A DNA stretch of 64,000 nt from JAKALD01 sp963817785 (GTDB lineage Bacteria; Pseudomonadota; Gammaproteobacteria; Burkholderiales; SG8-39): NCBI GenBank assembly GCA_963817785.1, contig CAWFPL010000007.1, positions 124,001-188,000 on the forward strand, written 5' to 3'. The translations under genes were made by a program, and so were the position numbers. This document shows, piece by piece, positions 37,648 through 45,953 of this stretch (position 1 is the first letter of the stretch; each line of letters begins with the position of its first letter). The notes beneath the pieces were generated by a model. That model saw only the letters and a program-made list of their open reading frames with translations. It made no database searches and had not been told where the DNA came from.

Positions 37648-38744
37648 AGTTCGTCGAGGAGTACCGCGACGGCCGGGTCGCCGCGCGCTACGCCGCGCTG
37701 CTCGCGCGCAGCGTTACCCGCCCGTGGACGGTCATGGAGGTATGCGGCGGGCAGACGCACGCCATCGTGCGCTTCGGCATCGACCAGCTGCTGCCTCAGG
37801 GCGTGACGCTGGCGCACGGCCCGGGCTGTCCGGTGTGCGTCACGCCGGTGGAGATGATCGACAAGGCGATCGAGATCGCGGCGATGCCCGGGGCGATCCT
37901 GTGCTCGTTCGGCGACATGCTGCGCGTGCCGGGATCGAGCCGCGACCTGCTCGCGGTCAAGGCGCGCGGCGGCGACGTGCGCATCGTCTATTCGCCGCTC
38001 GACGCGCTGCAGGTCGCGCGCGAGAACCCGCAGCGCGAGGTCGTGTTCTTCGCGGTCGGCTTCGAGACCACCGCGCCGGCGAACGCGATGGCCGCGTACC
38101 AGGCGAAGCGCGAGGGCCTCGCCAACTTCTCGCTGCTGGTGTCGCAGGTGCTGGTGCCGCCGGCGATCGAGTCGATCCTGGCGGCCCCCGAGAACAAGGT
38201 GCAGGCGTTCCTTGCGGCGGGGCACGTTTGCACGGTGATGGGTTTCGAGGAATACGAGCCCCTGGTGCGCCGCTATCGCGTGCCGATCGTGGTGACCGGC
38301 TTCGAGCCGCTCGACATCCTGCAGGGCGTGGCGATGTGCGTGCGCCAGCTCGAGCGCGGCGAGGCGCGCCTCGAGAACCAGTATTCGCGCGTTGTGCGCC
38401 GCGCCGGCAACGCGCCGGCGCAGGACCTGATCCGCGAGGTGTTCACGGTGATCCCGCGCCGCTGGCGCGGCATCGGGGAGATCCCCGCGAGTGGCCTCGG
38501 ACTGTCGGCGCCGTACGCCGGATTCGACGCCGAGCGCCGCTTCGGGGCGGCGCAGCCGCGCGCCGAAGGGCCGTCCGAGTGCATTGCCGGGCTGGTGTTG
38601 CAGGGCACGCGCAAGCCGCTCGACTGCGCGGCGTTCGGCACGCGCTGCACGCCCGAGCACCCGCTCGGCGTGACGATGGTGTCCTCCGAGGGCGCCTGCG
38701 CGGCCTACTACCGCTACCGGCGGCCGGTGGAGCAGAGCGCGTGA
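37644..38744 (+). CDS. hypD: Hydrogenase formation protein HypD
   Basis: Iron-sulfur scaffold on which the Fe(CN)2CO unit is assembled. It has 366 residues from the GTG at 37644. Family motifs are VMEVCGGQTHAIVRFGID (essential Cys), HGPGCPVCVTPVEMID, FAVGFETTAPA, GFEPLDILQG and the [4Fe-4S] ligands near the C-terminus (CIAG... CAAFGTRCTPEHPLG...EGACAAYYRY). It lies between hypC and hypE with start/stop overlaps on both sides. Confidence 0.95.
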   Translation: MKFVEEYRDGRVAARYAALLARSVTRPWTVMEVCGGQTHAIVRFGIDQLLPQGVTLAHGPGCPVCVTPVEMIDKAIEIAAMPGAILCSFGDMLRVPGSSRDLLAVKARGGDVRIVYSPLDALQVARENPQREVVFFAVGFETTAPANAMAAYQAKREGLANFSLLVSQVLVPPAIESILAAPENKVQAFLAAGHVCTVMGFEEYEPLVRRYRVPIVVTGFEPLDILQGVAMCVRQLERGEARLENQYSRVVRRAGNAPAQDLIREVFTVIPRRWRGIGEIPASGLGLSAPYAGFDAERRFGAAQPRAEGPSECIAGLVLQGTRKPLDCAAFGTRCTPEHPLGVTMVSSEGACAAYYRYRRPVEQSA

Positions 38745-39790
38745 GCGAGCCGCCGGTCTCGAACTGCCCCGTGCCGGCGCGCGAGGACGAGCGCGTGCAG
38801 CTTGCGCACGGCGGCGGCGGGCGGGCCATGGCGCGGCTGATCGAGCGCCTGTTCCTGCCCGCGTTCGCCAACGCGGCGCTCGATCGCCGCCACGACGGCG
38901 CGCTGCTCGAGCTGGGGGGCGCGCGGCTGGCTTTCAGCACCGATTCCTACGTCGTGAGCCCGCTGTTCTTCGCGGGCGGCGACATCGGCACCCTCGCGGT
39001 GAACGGCACGGTCAACGACCTCGCCATGTGCGGCGCGCGGCCGTTGTATCTCTCCGCCGGGTTCATCGTCGAGGAGGGGCTGCCGCTCGCGACGCTCGAG
39101 CGCGTCGTGGCCTCGATGCGCGCCGCTGCGGCAGCGGCCGGCGTCGAGCTGGTCACCGGCGATACCAAGGTGGTGGACCGCGGCAAGGCCGACGGCCTGT
39201 TCATCAACACCGCCGGGATCGGCCGGGTTGCCGCGGACTGCGACATCGCGCCGCGGCGGGTGCGCTCCGGCGAGGTCGTCGTGCTGAGCGGCGACCTGGG
39301 GCGCCACGGCGTCGCCGTGATGGCGGCGCGCGGCGCGCTCGGGCTGGAGACCGCGATCGCGAGCGACTGCGCGCCGCTCGCCGCGCCGGTGCTGGCGCTG
39401 CTCGAGGCCGGCTGCGCGGTGAGCTGCCTGCGCGACCTGACACGCGGCGGGCTGGCGAGCGCGCTGGTCGAGATCGCCGAAACCGCGGGGGTGGAGATCG
39501 CGCTCGACGAGACCGCGATTCCGGTGCGCGAGGAAGTGCGCGCGGTGTGCGAGCTGCTGGGCCTGGACCCGATCTACGTCGCCAACGAGGGCCGCTTCGT
39601 CGCTTTCGTCGCGCCGGCCGACGTGGCACGCGCGCTCGATCTCCTTCGAGCGCACGAGCCGAGCCGCGGCGCGTGCGTGATCGGGAGCGTGCAGGCGGGC
39701 GCGGCGGGGCGCGTGGTGATGAAGAGCGCGATCGGCGGCAAGCGCGTCGTCGACATGCTGAGCGGCGAGCAGCTGCCGCGCATCTGCTGA
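38741..39790 (+). CDS. hypE: Carbamoyl dehydratase HypE
   Basis: Dehydrates the carbamoyl group, received from HypF on its C-terminal Cys, to thiocyanate, the source of the cyanide ligands. It has 349 residues with a GTG start at 38741. The PurM-like ATP fold shows LAHGGGGRAM, FSTDSYVVSPLFF, GDIGTLAVNGTVNDLAMCG and DLTRGGLASALVEIAE. The protein ends PRIC, the universal HypE terminus whose Cys is the acceptor. It closes the operon; the next gene converges seven bases later. No hypB was found in the window. Confidence 0.96.
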   Translation: MSEPPVSNCPVPAREDERVQLAHGGGGRAMARLIERLFLPAFANAALDRRHDGALLELGGARLAFSTDSYVVSPLFFAGGDIGTLAVNGTVNDLAMCGARPLYLSAGFIVEEGLPLATLERVVASMRAAAAAAGVELVTGDTKVVDRGKADGLFINTAGIGRVAADCDIAPRRVRSGEVVVLSGDLGRHGVAVMAARGALGLETAIASDCAPLAAPVLALLEAGCAVSCLRDLTRGGLASALVEIAETAGVEIALDETAIPVREEVRAVCELLGLDPIYVANEGRFVAFVAPADVARALDLLRAHEPSRGACVIGSVQAGAAGRVVMKSAIGGKRVVDMLSGEQLPRIC

Positions 39791-39797
39791 GGATGGC

Positions 39798-41186
39798 TCA
39801 CAGCTCGAACTGCTGGTGCAGGGTCGGCATCTCGACCCGGGTCCCCTTCAGGCGCTGCGCAAAGGCGCGCATGGCCGGCTCGTCGCCGTGCACCAGGAAG
39901 GTCCGCGGAGCGGCGGCCTGCGCGTGCCAGACAAGCAGCTCGTCGCGGTCGGCGTGCGCCGAAAAGCCGTTGATGGTGTGCACGCGTGCGCGCACCGCGA
40001 TGTCCTCGCCGAAGATGCGCACGCTCTTCGCGCCGTCGATGATGCGCCGCGCGAGCGTCCCCTCGGCGGCGTAGCCGACGAACACCACGCTGCAGTGCTC
40101 GCGCGCCAGGTTGTGCTTGAGATGGTGGCGCACGCGCCCGCCGGTGCACATCCCCGAGCCGGCCATGATCACTGCGCCGCCGACGATGCGGTTGATCGCC
40201 ATCGACTCGGTCGGCTCGCGCGTGAAATGCAGGCCGGGAAGCTGCAGCGGATCGCGCCCCGCCCGGAACAGCTCCTTGGTGGCGGTGTCGTAGCACTCCG
40301 GGTGGTGCTCGAAGATGGCGGTGGCCGAGATCGCCATCGGCGAGTCGAGGAACACCTGGATCGAGCGCGACAGCCGGTGCTGCTCGATGCCGGCGCGCAG
40401 GAAGAACAGCAGCTCCTGCGCGCGCTCCAGCGCGAAGGTCGGGATGACGACGTTGCCGCCGCGCTCGAAGGTGTCGCTGACGGCCTGGTACAGCTCCTCG
40501 ACCGAAGGCGCGAGCGGCTTGTGCAGGCGGTCGCCGTAGGTCGTTTCGAGCACTACCGCATCGGCGTGCGGCGGCCGGGCGGGATCGCGCAGCAGCGGCC
40601 GCCCGGAGTTGCCGAGGTCGCCCGAGTACAGAACCCGCCTCTGCTGGCCGCGCTCCTCCAGCTCCACGAGGATGCTCGCCGAGCCCAGGATGTGCCCGGC
40701 ATCGAGGAAAGTGGCGCGGATGCCCGGCGCGATCTGCACGGGCTCGCCATACGCAGCAACGCGCCCGAAGGCGTCCTGCGTGTTGAGCGCGTCGAGGATC
40801 GAATACAAAGGGCCCACCGCCTCGCGCTCCTTGCCGCGGCGCGCCGCCCAGCGCGCGCGGTGGCGCGCGTCTTCCTCCTGCAGGTGCGCCGCGTCCAGCA
40901 TCACCAGGCGCGCGAGCTCGCGGGTCGGCGACGTGGTGACGATCTCGCCGCGGAAGCCGCGCTTCACGAGCAGCGGCAGGCGGCCGCAGTGATCGAGATG
41001 CGCGTGCGTCAGCAGCACGAAATCGATGCCCGCGGGGTCGAAGCCGAACGGCTCGGCGTTTTCCTCCTCGATCTCGCGGCCGCCCTGATACAGGCCGCAG
41101 TCGATGAGCACCCGGTGCCCGGCACACTCCACCAGGTGGCAGGAGCCGGTGACGCCGCGATCGGCGCCGTGGAACGAGAGCTTCAA
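39798..41186 (-). CDS. Beta-CASP metallo-beta-lactamase RNase (CPSF/YSH1-like), TTG start
   Basis: Probable zinc-dependent RNA endo/exonuclease, 462 residues. The metallo-beta-lactamase motif LLTHAHLDHCG (HxHxDH), the later GHILGSAS and YSGDLGNSGRPLL come first. A beta-CASP domain follows with TTYGDR, IPTFALERAQELL, SGMCTGGRVRHHL, GYAAEGTLARRI and TINGFSAHADRDEL, and a final LVHGDEPAM. I chose the TTG at 41186 (MKLSFHGADRG) because AAAGGAG (about 41190-41200) precedes it closely; an ATG 42 bases upstream adds a non-family prefix. It is transcribed away from ppsA, sharing a spacer with an FNR-type site. Substrate is unknown. Confidence 0.88.
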   Translation of the reverse strand: MKLSFHGADRGVTGSCHLVECAGHRVLIDCGLYQGGREIEEENAEPFGFDPAGIDFVLLTHAHLDHCGRLPLLVKRGFRGEIVTTSPTRELARLVMLDAAHLQEEDARHRARWAARRGKEREAVGPLYSILDALNTQDAFGRVAAYGEPVQIAPGIRATFLDAGHILGSASILVELEERGQQRRVLYSGDLGNSGRPLLRDPARPPHADAVVLETTYGDRLHKPLAPSVEELYQAVSDTFERGGNVVIPTFALERAQELLFFLRAGIEQHRLSRSIQVFLDSPMAISATAIFEHHPECYDTATKELFRAGRDPLQLPGLHFTREPTESMAINRIVGGAVIMAGSGMCTGGRVRHHLKHNLAREHCSVVFVGYAAEGTLARRIIDGAKSVRIFGEDIAVRARVHTINGFSAHADRDELLVWHAQAAAPRTFLVHGDEPAMRAFAQRLKGTRVEMPTLHQQFEL

Positions 41187-41254
41187 GGCGGTCTCCTTTC
41201 GATTCGCTTGCGGCGTTGCGCTGGCCATGGTGCTACCGCGGCCACCGGGCGCGT

Positions 41255-41295
41255 TTGACGCAGGTCAATGGGCCGCGCGCTCCGCGGTGTGCAAT
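41255..41295 (+). promoter_or_regulatory. FNR/ANR-type promoter of ppsA, possibly shared with the RNase gene
   Basis: TTGAC-GCAG-GTCAA (41255-41268) is a perfect palindrome of FNR/ANR half sites with one deviation per arm from TTGAT. A -10-like TGCAAT (41290-41295) begins 21 bases later, exactly as in the hydrogenase promoter. The site lies 69 bases upstream of the divergent RNase start, so one regulator could act on both genes. Confidence 0.6.
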
Positions 41296-41317
41296 TCACC
41301 CATCGCAGGAGGTTATT

Positions 41318-43741
41318 GTGCCAGCCAAGTATCGCTACATCCGCTTCTTCAACGAGATCGGCATCGACGACGTCCCATCGGTCGGTGGGAAGAACGCCTC
41401 GCTCGGCGAGATGTACCGCGAGCTCACGCCCCAGGGCGTGCGCGTGCCGAACGGCTTCGCGATCACCGCGCAGTCCTACTGGTACGTGCTCGAGAAGGCC
41501 GGCATCAAGGAGCGCCTGCGCGAGACGCTCGAGGGCCTGCGGCCCGACGACGTCGAGGACCTGGCGCGCCGTGGCAAGAAGGCGCGCGATCTGGTGTACG
41601 GCGCGCCGCTGCCGGACGACCTGCAGCGCGAGATTCTCCAGGCCTACGGCACGCTGCAGGAGGAATATGGTCCGCAGCTCAGCGTGGCGGTGCGCTCCTC
41701 GGCCACCGCCGAGGACCTGCCCGACGTGAGCTTCGCCGGCGCGCACGAGACCTTCCTCAACATCCAGGGTGAGCAGCCGCTGCTCGATGCCTGCCGGCGC
41801 TGCTTCGCCAGCCTGTTCACCGACCGCGCCATCCACTACCGCATCGATCAGGGGTTCGATCACTTCAAGGTCGCGCTGTCGATCGGCGTGATGAAGATGG
41901 TGCGCTCCGACCTGGCCGCGAGCGGCGTCATTTTCAGCCTCGACACCGAGTCGGGATTCCGCGACGTCGTGTTCATCACCGGTGCCTACGGGCTGGGCGA
42001 GAACGTGGTGCAGGGCGCGGTCGATCCGGACGAGTTCTACGTCTTCAAGCCCACTTTCGAGTCCGGCAAGCGGGCGGTCCTGCGCCGCTCGCTGGGCAGC
42101 AAGCAGATCAAGATGGTCTACGCGACGGGCAGCCCGCGCCAGACCACGCGCAACGTGCCGACCGCCGACGAAGAGCGAGAGCGCTTCTGCATCGGCGACG
42201 CCGACGTGCTGACACTGGCCGACTACGCGATCAAGGTCGAGAAGCACTACAGCGCGAAAGCCGGCAAGCCGCGTCCCATGGACATGGAGTGGGCGAAGGA
42301 CGGCCACGACGGGCAGCTCTACATGGTGCAGGCGCGCCCCGAAACGGTCGCCTCGCAGAAGCGCGGCCACGTGCTCGAGATCTACAGCGTCAAGGGCTCG
42401 GGCGAGGTGCTGTGCTCGGGGCGCTCGGTGGGCGAGAAAGTCGTGAGCGGCACGGTGCGCGTGATCGCGAGTGTCGCGCACCTGTCGGAATTCCGTCCCG
42501 GCGAGGTACTGGTCGCCGATACCACCACGCCGGACTGGGAGCCGGTGATGAAGACCGCCGGCGCGGTGGTCACCAACCGCGGCGGGCGTACCTGCCACGC
42601 CGCGATCGTGGCGCGCGAGCTCGGCATTCCGGCGGTGGTCGGTGCTGACAACGCGACCACCGCGCTCGAGAGCGGACAGACGGTGACGGTGTCGTGCGCC
42701 GAAGGCGACGTCGGCAGGATCTATCGCGGCAAGGTGCCCTTCGAGGTGCAGCGCACCGACCTGGAGGGACTGAAGCGACCGGCCACCCTCATCATGATCA
42801 ACCTCGGCAACCCGGAGCTCGCGTTCAAGACCAGCTTCCTGCCGAACGACGGCATCGGCCTGGCACGCATGGAGTTCATCGTCAGCGAGTCGATCAAGGT
42901 GCATCCGATGGCGCTGGTGCACCCCGAAAAGGTCGCCGACCCCGCGGAGCGCGCCACGATCGCGCGCCTGTGCCGCGGCTACGCGAAGCCGGCCGACTTC
43001 TTCATCGAGCGCCTGGCCGAGGGGGTGGGCACAATCGCCGCCGCCTTCTACCCGAAGCCGGTCATCGTGCGCATGTCCGACTTCAAGAGCAACGAGTACG
43101 CGGCGCTGCTCGGCGGGCGCGGCTTCGAGCCGCGCGAGGGCAACCCGATGCTCGGTTTCCGCGGCGCCTCGCGCTACACGCATCCCGCCTACGCCGAGGG
43201 CTTCGCGCTGGAGTGCGCCGCGATGCGCCGCGTGCGCGAGGTGATGGGCCTGACCAACCTGCTGCTGATGATTCCGTTCTGCCGCCGGGTCGAGGAGGGC
43301 GAGCGGGTGCTCAAGGCAATGGCCGGCCATGGTCTGGTGCGCGGCAAGGACGGCCTGCAGATCTACGTCATGTGCGAGATCCCCAACAACGTCATCCAGA
43401 TCGACGCCTTCTCGAAGCTGTTCGACGGTTTCTCGATCGGCTCGAACGACCTCGCCCAGCTCACCCTGGGCGTGGACCGCGACTCCGAGATCGTGGCCTT
43501 CGACTACGACGAGCGCGACGACGGCGTGAAGGAGATGATCCGGCTCGCGGTCGAGGGCTGCCGGCGCAACCATCGCCACTCGGGGCTGTGCGGCCAGGCG
43601 CCGTCGGACTACCCCGAGATGGCGCAGTTCCTGGTCGAGATCGGCATCGACTCGATGAGCCTCAACCCGGACACCGTGCTCAAGACGACGCTGCAGGTAC
43701 TCGAGCTGGAGAGAAAGCTCGGGCGCAAGCCGCGCGACTGA
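41318..43741 (+). CDS. ppsA: Phosphoenolpyruvate synthase
   Basis: Converts pyruvate and ATP to PEP, AMP and phosphate, the entry to gluconeogenesis. It has 807 residues. The GTG at 41318 is chosen because AGGAGG (41307-41312) sits 5 bases upstream. The N-terminal ATP-grasp domain has VGGKNASLGEMYREL and AVRSSATAEDLPD, the phosphohistidine domain has TNRGGRTCHAAIVARELGIP, and the C-terminal TIM barrel has the catalytic Cys in HSGLCGQAPSDYPE and SMSLNPDTV. The FNR-type promoter suggests control by oxygen. The end converges on a methyltransferase gene with a shared hairpin. Confidence 0.95.
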   Translation: MPAKYRYIRFFNEIGIDDVPSVGGKNASLGEMYRELTPQGVRVPNGFAITAQSYWYVLEKAGIKERLRETLEGLRPDDVEDLARRGKKARDLVYGAPLPDDLQREILQAYGTLQEEYGPQLSVAVRSSATAEDLPDVSFAGAHETFLNIQGEQPLLDACRRCFASLFTDRAIHYRIDQGFDHFKVALSIGVMKMVRSDLAASGVIFSLDTESGFRDVVFITGAYGLGENVVQGAVDPDEFYVFKPTFESGKRAVLRRSLGSKQIKMVYATGSPRQTTRNVPTADEERERFCIGDADVLTLADYAIKVEKHYSAKAGKPRPMDMEWAKDGHDGQLYMVQARPETVASQKRGHVLEIYSVKGSGEVLCSGRSVGEKVVSGTVRVIASVAHLSEFRPGEVLVADTTTPDWEPVMKTAGAVVTNRGGRTCHAAIVARELGIPAVVGADNATTALESGQTVTVSCAEGDVGRIYRGKVPFEVQRTDLEGLKRPATLIMINLGNPELAFKTSFLPNDGIGLARMEFIVSESIKVHPMALVHPEKVADPAERATIARLCRGYAKPADFFIERLAEGVGTIAAAFYPKPVIVRMSDFKSNEYAALLGGRGFEPREGNPMLGFRGASRYTHPAYAEGFALECAAMRRVREVMGLTNLLLMIPFCRRVEEGERVLKAMAGHGLVRGKDGLQIYVMCEIPNNVIQIDAFSKLFDGFSIGSNDLAQLTLGVDRDSEIVAFDYDERDDGVKEMIRLAVEGCRRNHRHSGLCGQAPSDYPEMAQFLVEIGIDSMSLNPDTVLKTTLQVLELERKLGRKPRD

Positions 43742-43746
43742 GCGAG

Positions 43747-43768
43747 CGGGGCGGCTCACACCGCCTCG
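43747..43768 (+). terminator. Bidirectional hairpin between ppsA and methyltransferase
   Basis: CGGGGCGG (43747-43754) pairs with CCGCCTCG (43761-43768) with one G-U around the loop CTCACA. It fills the 34-base gap between two convergent stops, so it can end both transcripts, although neither side has a T-run. Confidence 0.5.
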
Positions 43769-43775
43769 CGGGCGG

Positions 43776-44609
43776 TCAACGCTTGACGATCACCACCTCG
43801 AGATACTCGCCCGGGACCACCATGGTGCCGTCGTCGGCGCGGTTCAGCCCGCTGATCAGCGCCTGCATGTCGGCGAGCAGCGCCGCGCGCTTGCCCTCGT
43901 CGAGCGCCGCGAGCGCCTTGAGCACCGGCCCGTAGTAGGTCCTGAACACGTCGATGAAGTGCGCCGGCGAGCGGTAGCGGAACACGAAGTCCCGCGACTC
44001 CGCCCGGATCGATGCGGCGCCCGCGCCGAACAGCTCGGCGAGCCGCTCGCGCGTGCCCCACATTGCCGGCGACTTGGTGCCGGCCGGCGGCGGCAGCTGC
44101 CGGCCGATGGCCATGAACAGCTGTCCGATGAACCCGCTCGGCGTCCAGTTGGCGAGGCCGATCTTGCCCCCCGGCCTGCACACACGCAGCATCTCGGCCG
44201 CCGCCCGCTCCTGATCGGGCGTGAACATCACGCCGTAGGTGGACACGACGACGTCGAAGCTCGCGTCGGCGAACGGCAGCGCTTCGGCGTCCGCCTCCTG
44301 GAAGGCGACGCTCATGCCGTTGGCCGCGGCGCGCGCCTCGCCGCGCGCGAGCAGCGCCGGCACGTAGTCGGTCGAAATCACCTCGCACCAGCGCCGCGCG
44401 GCCGCAAGCGTCGCATTGCCGTTGCCGGCCGCGACGTCGAGCACGCGCTGGCCGGCGCGCAGGTCGAGCGCTTCGCACAGCTCCTCGCCGACGATCTGCA
44501 GGGTTGAGCCCACCAGCGCGTAGTCGCCGGCTGACCAGGCGCTGTGCTGGCGAGCTTTGAGGGCGGCGAGATCGAGCGCGGGCTGGGCCGCAGTCTGAGC
44601 CAGTGACAT
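43776..44609 (-). CDS. SAM-dependent class I methyltransferase
   Basis: Small-molecule methyltransferase of the UbiE/COQ5-like class, 277 residues. The ATG at 44609 is supported by GGAGG 8 bases upstream. SAM motif I is VLDVAAGNGNATLAAAR (VLDVAAGNGN, about residue 50), followed by EVISTDYVPALL, EADAEALPFADASFDVVVST and LRVCRPGGKIGLANWTP (motif III). The Met/Gly-rich region GFIGQLFMAIGRQLPPP probably shapes the substrate pocket. Substrate cannot be told from sequence. It is divergent from the AraC/TPR gene, which may regulate it. Confidence 0.85.
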   Translation of the reverse strand: MSLAQTAAQPALDLAALKARQHSAWSAGDYALVGSTLQIVGEELCEALDLRAGQRVLDVAAGNGNATLAAARRWCEVISTDYVPALLARGEARAAANGMSVAFQEADAEALPFADASFDVVVSTYGVMFTPDQERAAAEMLRVCRPGGKIGLANWTPSGFIGQLFMAIGRQLPPPAGTKSPAMWGTRERLAELFGAGAASIRAESRDFVFRYRSPAHFIDVFRTYYGPVLKALAALDEGKRAALLADMQALISGLNRADDGTMVVPGEYLEVVIVKR

Positions 44610-44893
44610 GACGTCTGCCTCCAAGAAAAGTGCACGGCGCGATCGCCGGCATGCGCTACCTTGGCGCGCGCGTTTCGGCCGCGCTATGCACCTTCCGCAG
44701 GATTGTGCAGAATCCGCAGCGGGGGGGCGGAGAGCGGAACGATGGGTGTGGAGTCGGACAGGCGGGAAGGCGCTGATGACGGGGTACCGCACGTGCAAGG
44801 TGCGCTGCCCGCGGGTGTCGCACGCGCGTCGGCTGGCTCAACAGCCGGCTCGACGAGCCGATCCAGCTCGAGACGCTGGCCGCCGCGGCCGGC

Positions 44894-45922
44894 GTGAAAC
44901 CGCGCACGCTGGAAGCGCAGTTCAGGCGCTATTTGCGAACGACGCCTCTTGGCTGGGTCCGGCACGCGCGGCTGGCGCGCGCCCGCCAGCAATTGCTGGC
45001 CGCGCGCACAGACGCGAACGTGACCGGCGTCGCCCTCGCCAACGGCTTCGGCCAGCTTGGCCGCTTCGCCGCGCGCTACCGGCGCCAGTTCGGCGAGCTG
45101 CCGTCGCAGACGCTGCGGGCGGCACGCGGCCAGGCCTCGAGCGCGGACGGCGAGGTTTCCGACGAAGCGCTGCGCCTGGGCTGGCGCGCGCTCGCCAGCG
45201 CGTTCATGGTGGCGCCGGAGTCCTGCGGCGCGGCGCTCCCCGACGCGGAGCGCGCCCAGGAGCTCGCGCCGCGCTACGCATTGCCGAAAGCGATCGCCGC
45301 CTGGTGCTGGAGCCAGCGCGCGGCGCACAACTTCAGCCGCACGCCGCATCAGGACCGCGCGCAGTCGCTGCGCCTGGCCGACGAGGCGGCGCGCCTCGCG
45401 CCGCACGACGCGCTCAGCCTGAGCCTGTGCAGCGGGGCGCTCACGCTGGCGCGCCGGCTCGCGGACGCCGACCGGCTGATCGAGCGCTCGCTGGCGCTCG
45501 ATCCCTGGTCGCCTTGGGGCTGGGCGCGGCGCAGCTGGCTGTCGGCCTATGCGGGCGACAACGAGGGCGCGCTGCGCGAGCTGCAGATCACGTTGCGGCT
45601 AATGCCGTTCGAGCCGCTGCGCCACCTCATGTTCATCGGCATCGGCTGCGTGCACTTCAATGCCGGCCGCTGGGAGCGCGCCGCGCGCTGGATCGAGGAC
45701 GGCCTGGCGGCGGGGCCGGAGTCGTTCTGGGCCGAGCGCGTGCATGTCGCAGCCGCCGCGCACGCCGGCGCCAGGAGCGAGGCGCGCCGCTACGCGCGCC
45801 GGCTGCTGCGCAAGGACGCCAACCTGACCGTCGCGGTCGCGCGCGACGCCTGGCCGTTCAGGCCCGCCTTCGTCGAGCGGCTGGGCGAGGGCCTCGCGAT
45901 GGCCGGCGTGCCGCGGACCTGA
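44894..45922 (+). CDS. AraC-type HTH plus TPR-like protein, probably 5' frameshifted
   Basis: 342-residue product from the GTG at 44894. It begins inside an AraC-type DNA-binding domain (KPRTLEAQFRRYLRTTPLGW, then LANGFGQLGRFAARYRRQFGELPS for the second helix-turn-helix) and continues with about 240 residues of helical TPR-like repeats (ADRLIERSLALDPWSPWGWA). The first helices of the domain (GWLNSRLDEPIQLETLAAAA) are encoded in frame from 44831 but have no ATG, GTG or TTG; the frame is closed by TGA at 44777. Another frame from ATG 44742 could supply the N-terminus if one base were inserted or removed near 44820-44835. So it may be a pseudogene, a sequencing error, or a shortened regulator. 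Confidence 0.7.
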   Translation: MKPRTLEAQFRRYLRTTPLGWVRHARLARARQQLLAARTDANVTGVALANGFGQLGRFAARYRRQFGELPSQTLRAARGQASSADGEVSDEALRLGWRALASAFMVAPESCGAALPDAERAQELAPRYALPKAIAAWCWSQRAAHNFSRTPHQDRAQSLRLADEAARLAPHDALSLSLCSGALTLARRLADADRLIERSLALDPWSPWGWARRSWLSAYAGDNEGALRELQITLRLMPFEPLRHLMFIGIGCVHFNAGRWERAARWIEDGLAAGPESFWAERVHVAAAAHAGARSEARRYARRLLRKDANLTVAVARDAWPFRPAFVERLGEGLAMAGVPRT

Positions 45923-45953
45923 TCCGCGCCGCGCCGGGCCGCGGCCGCACCGG

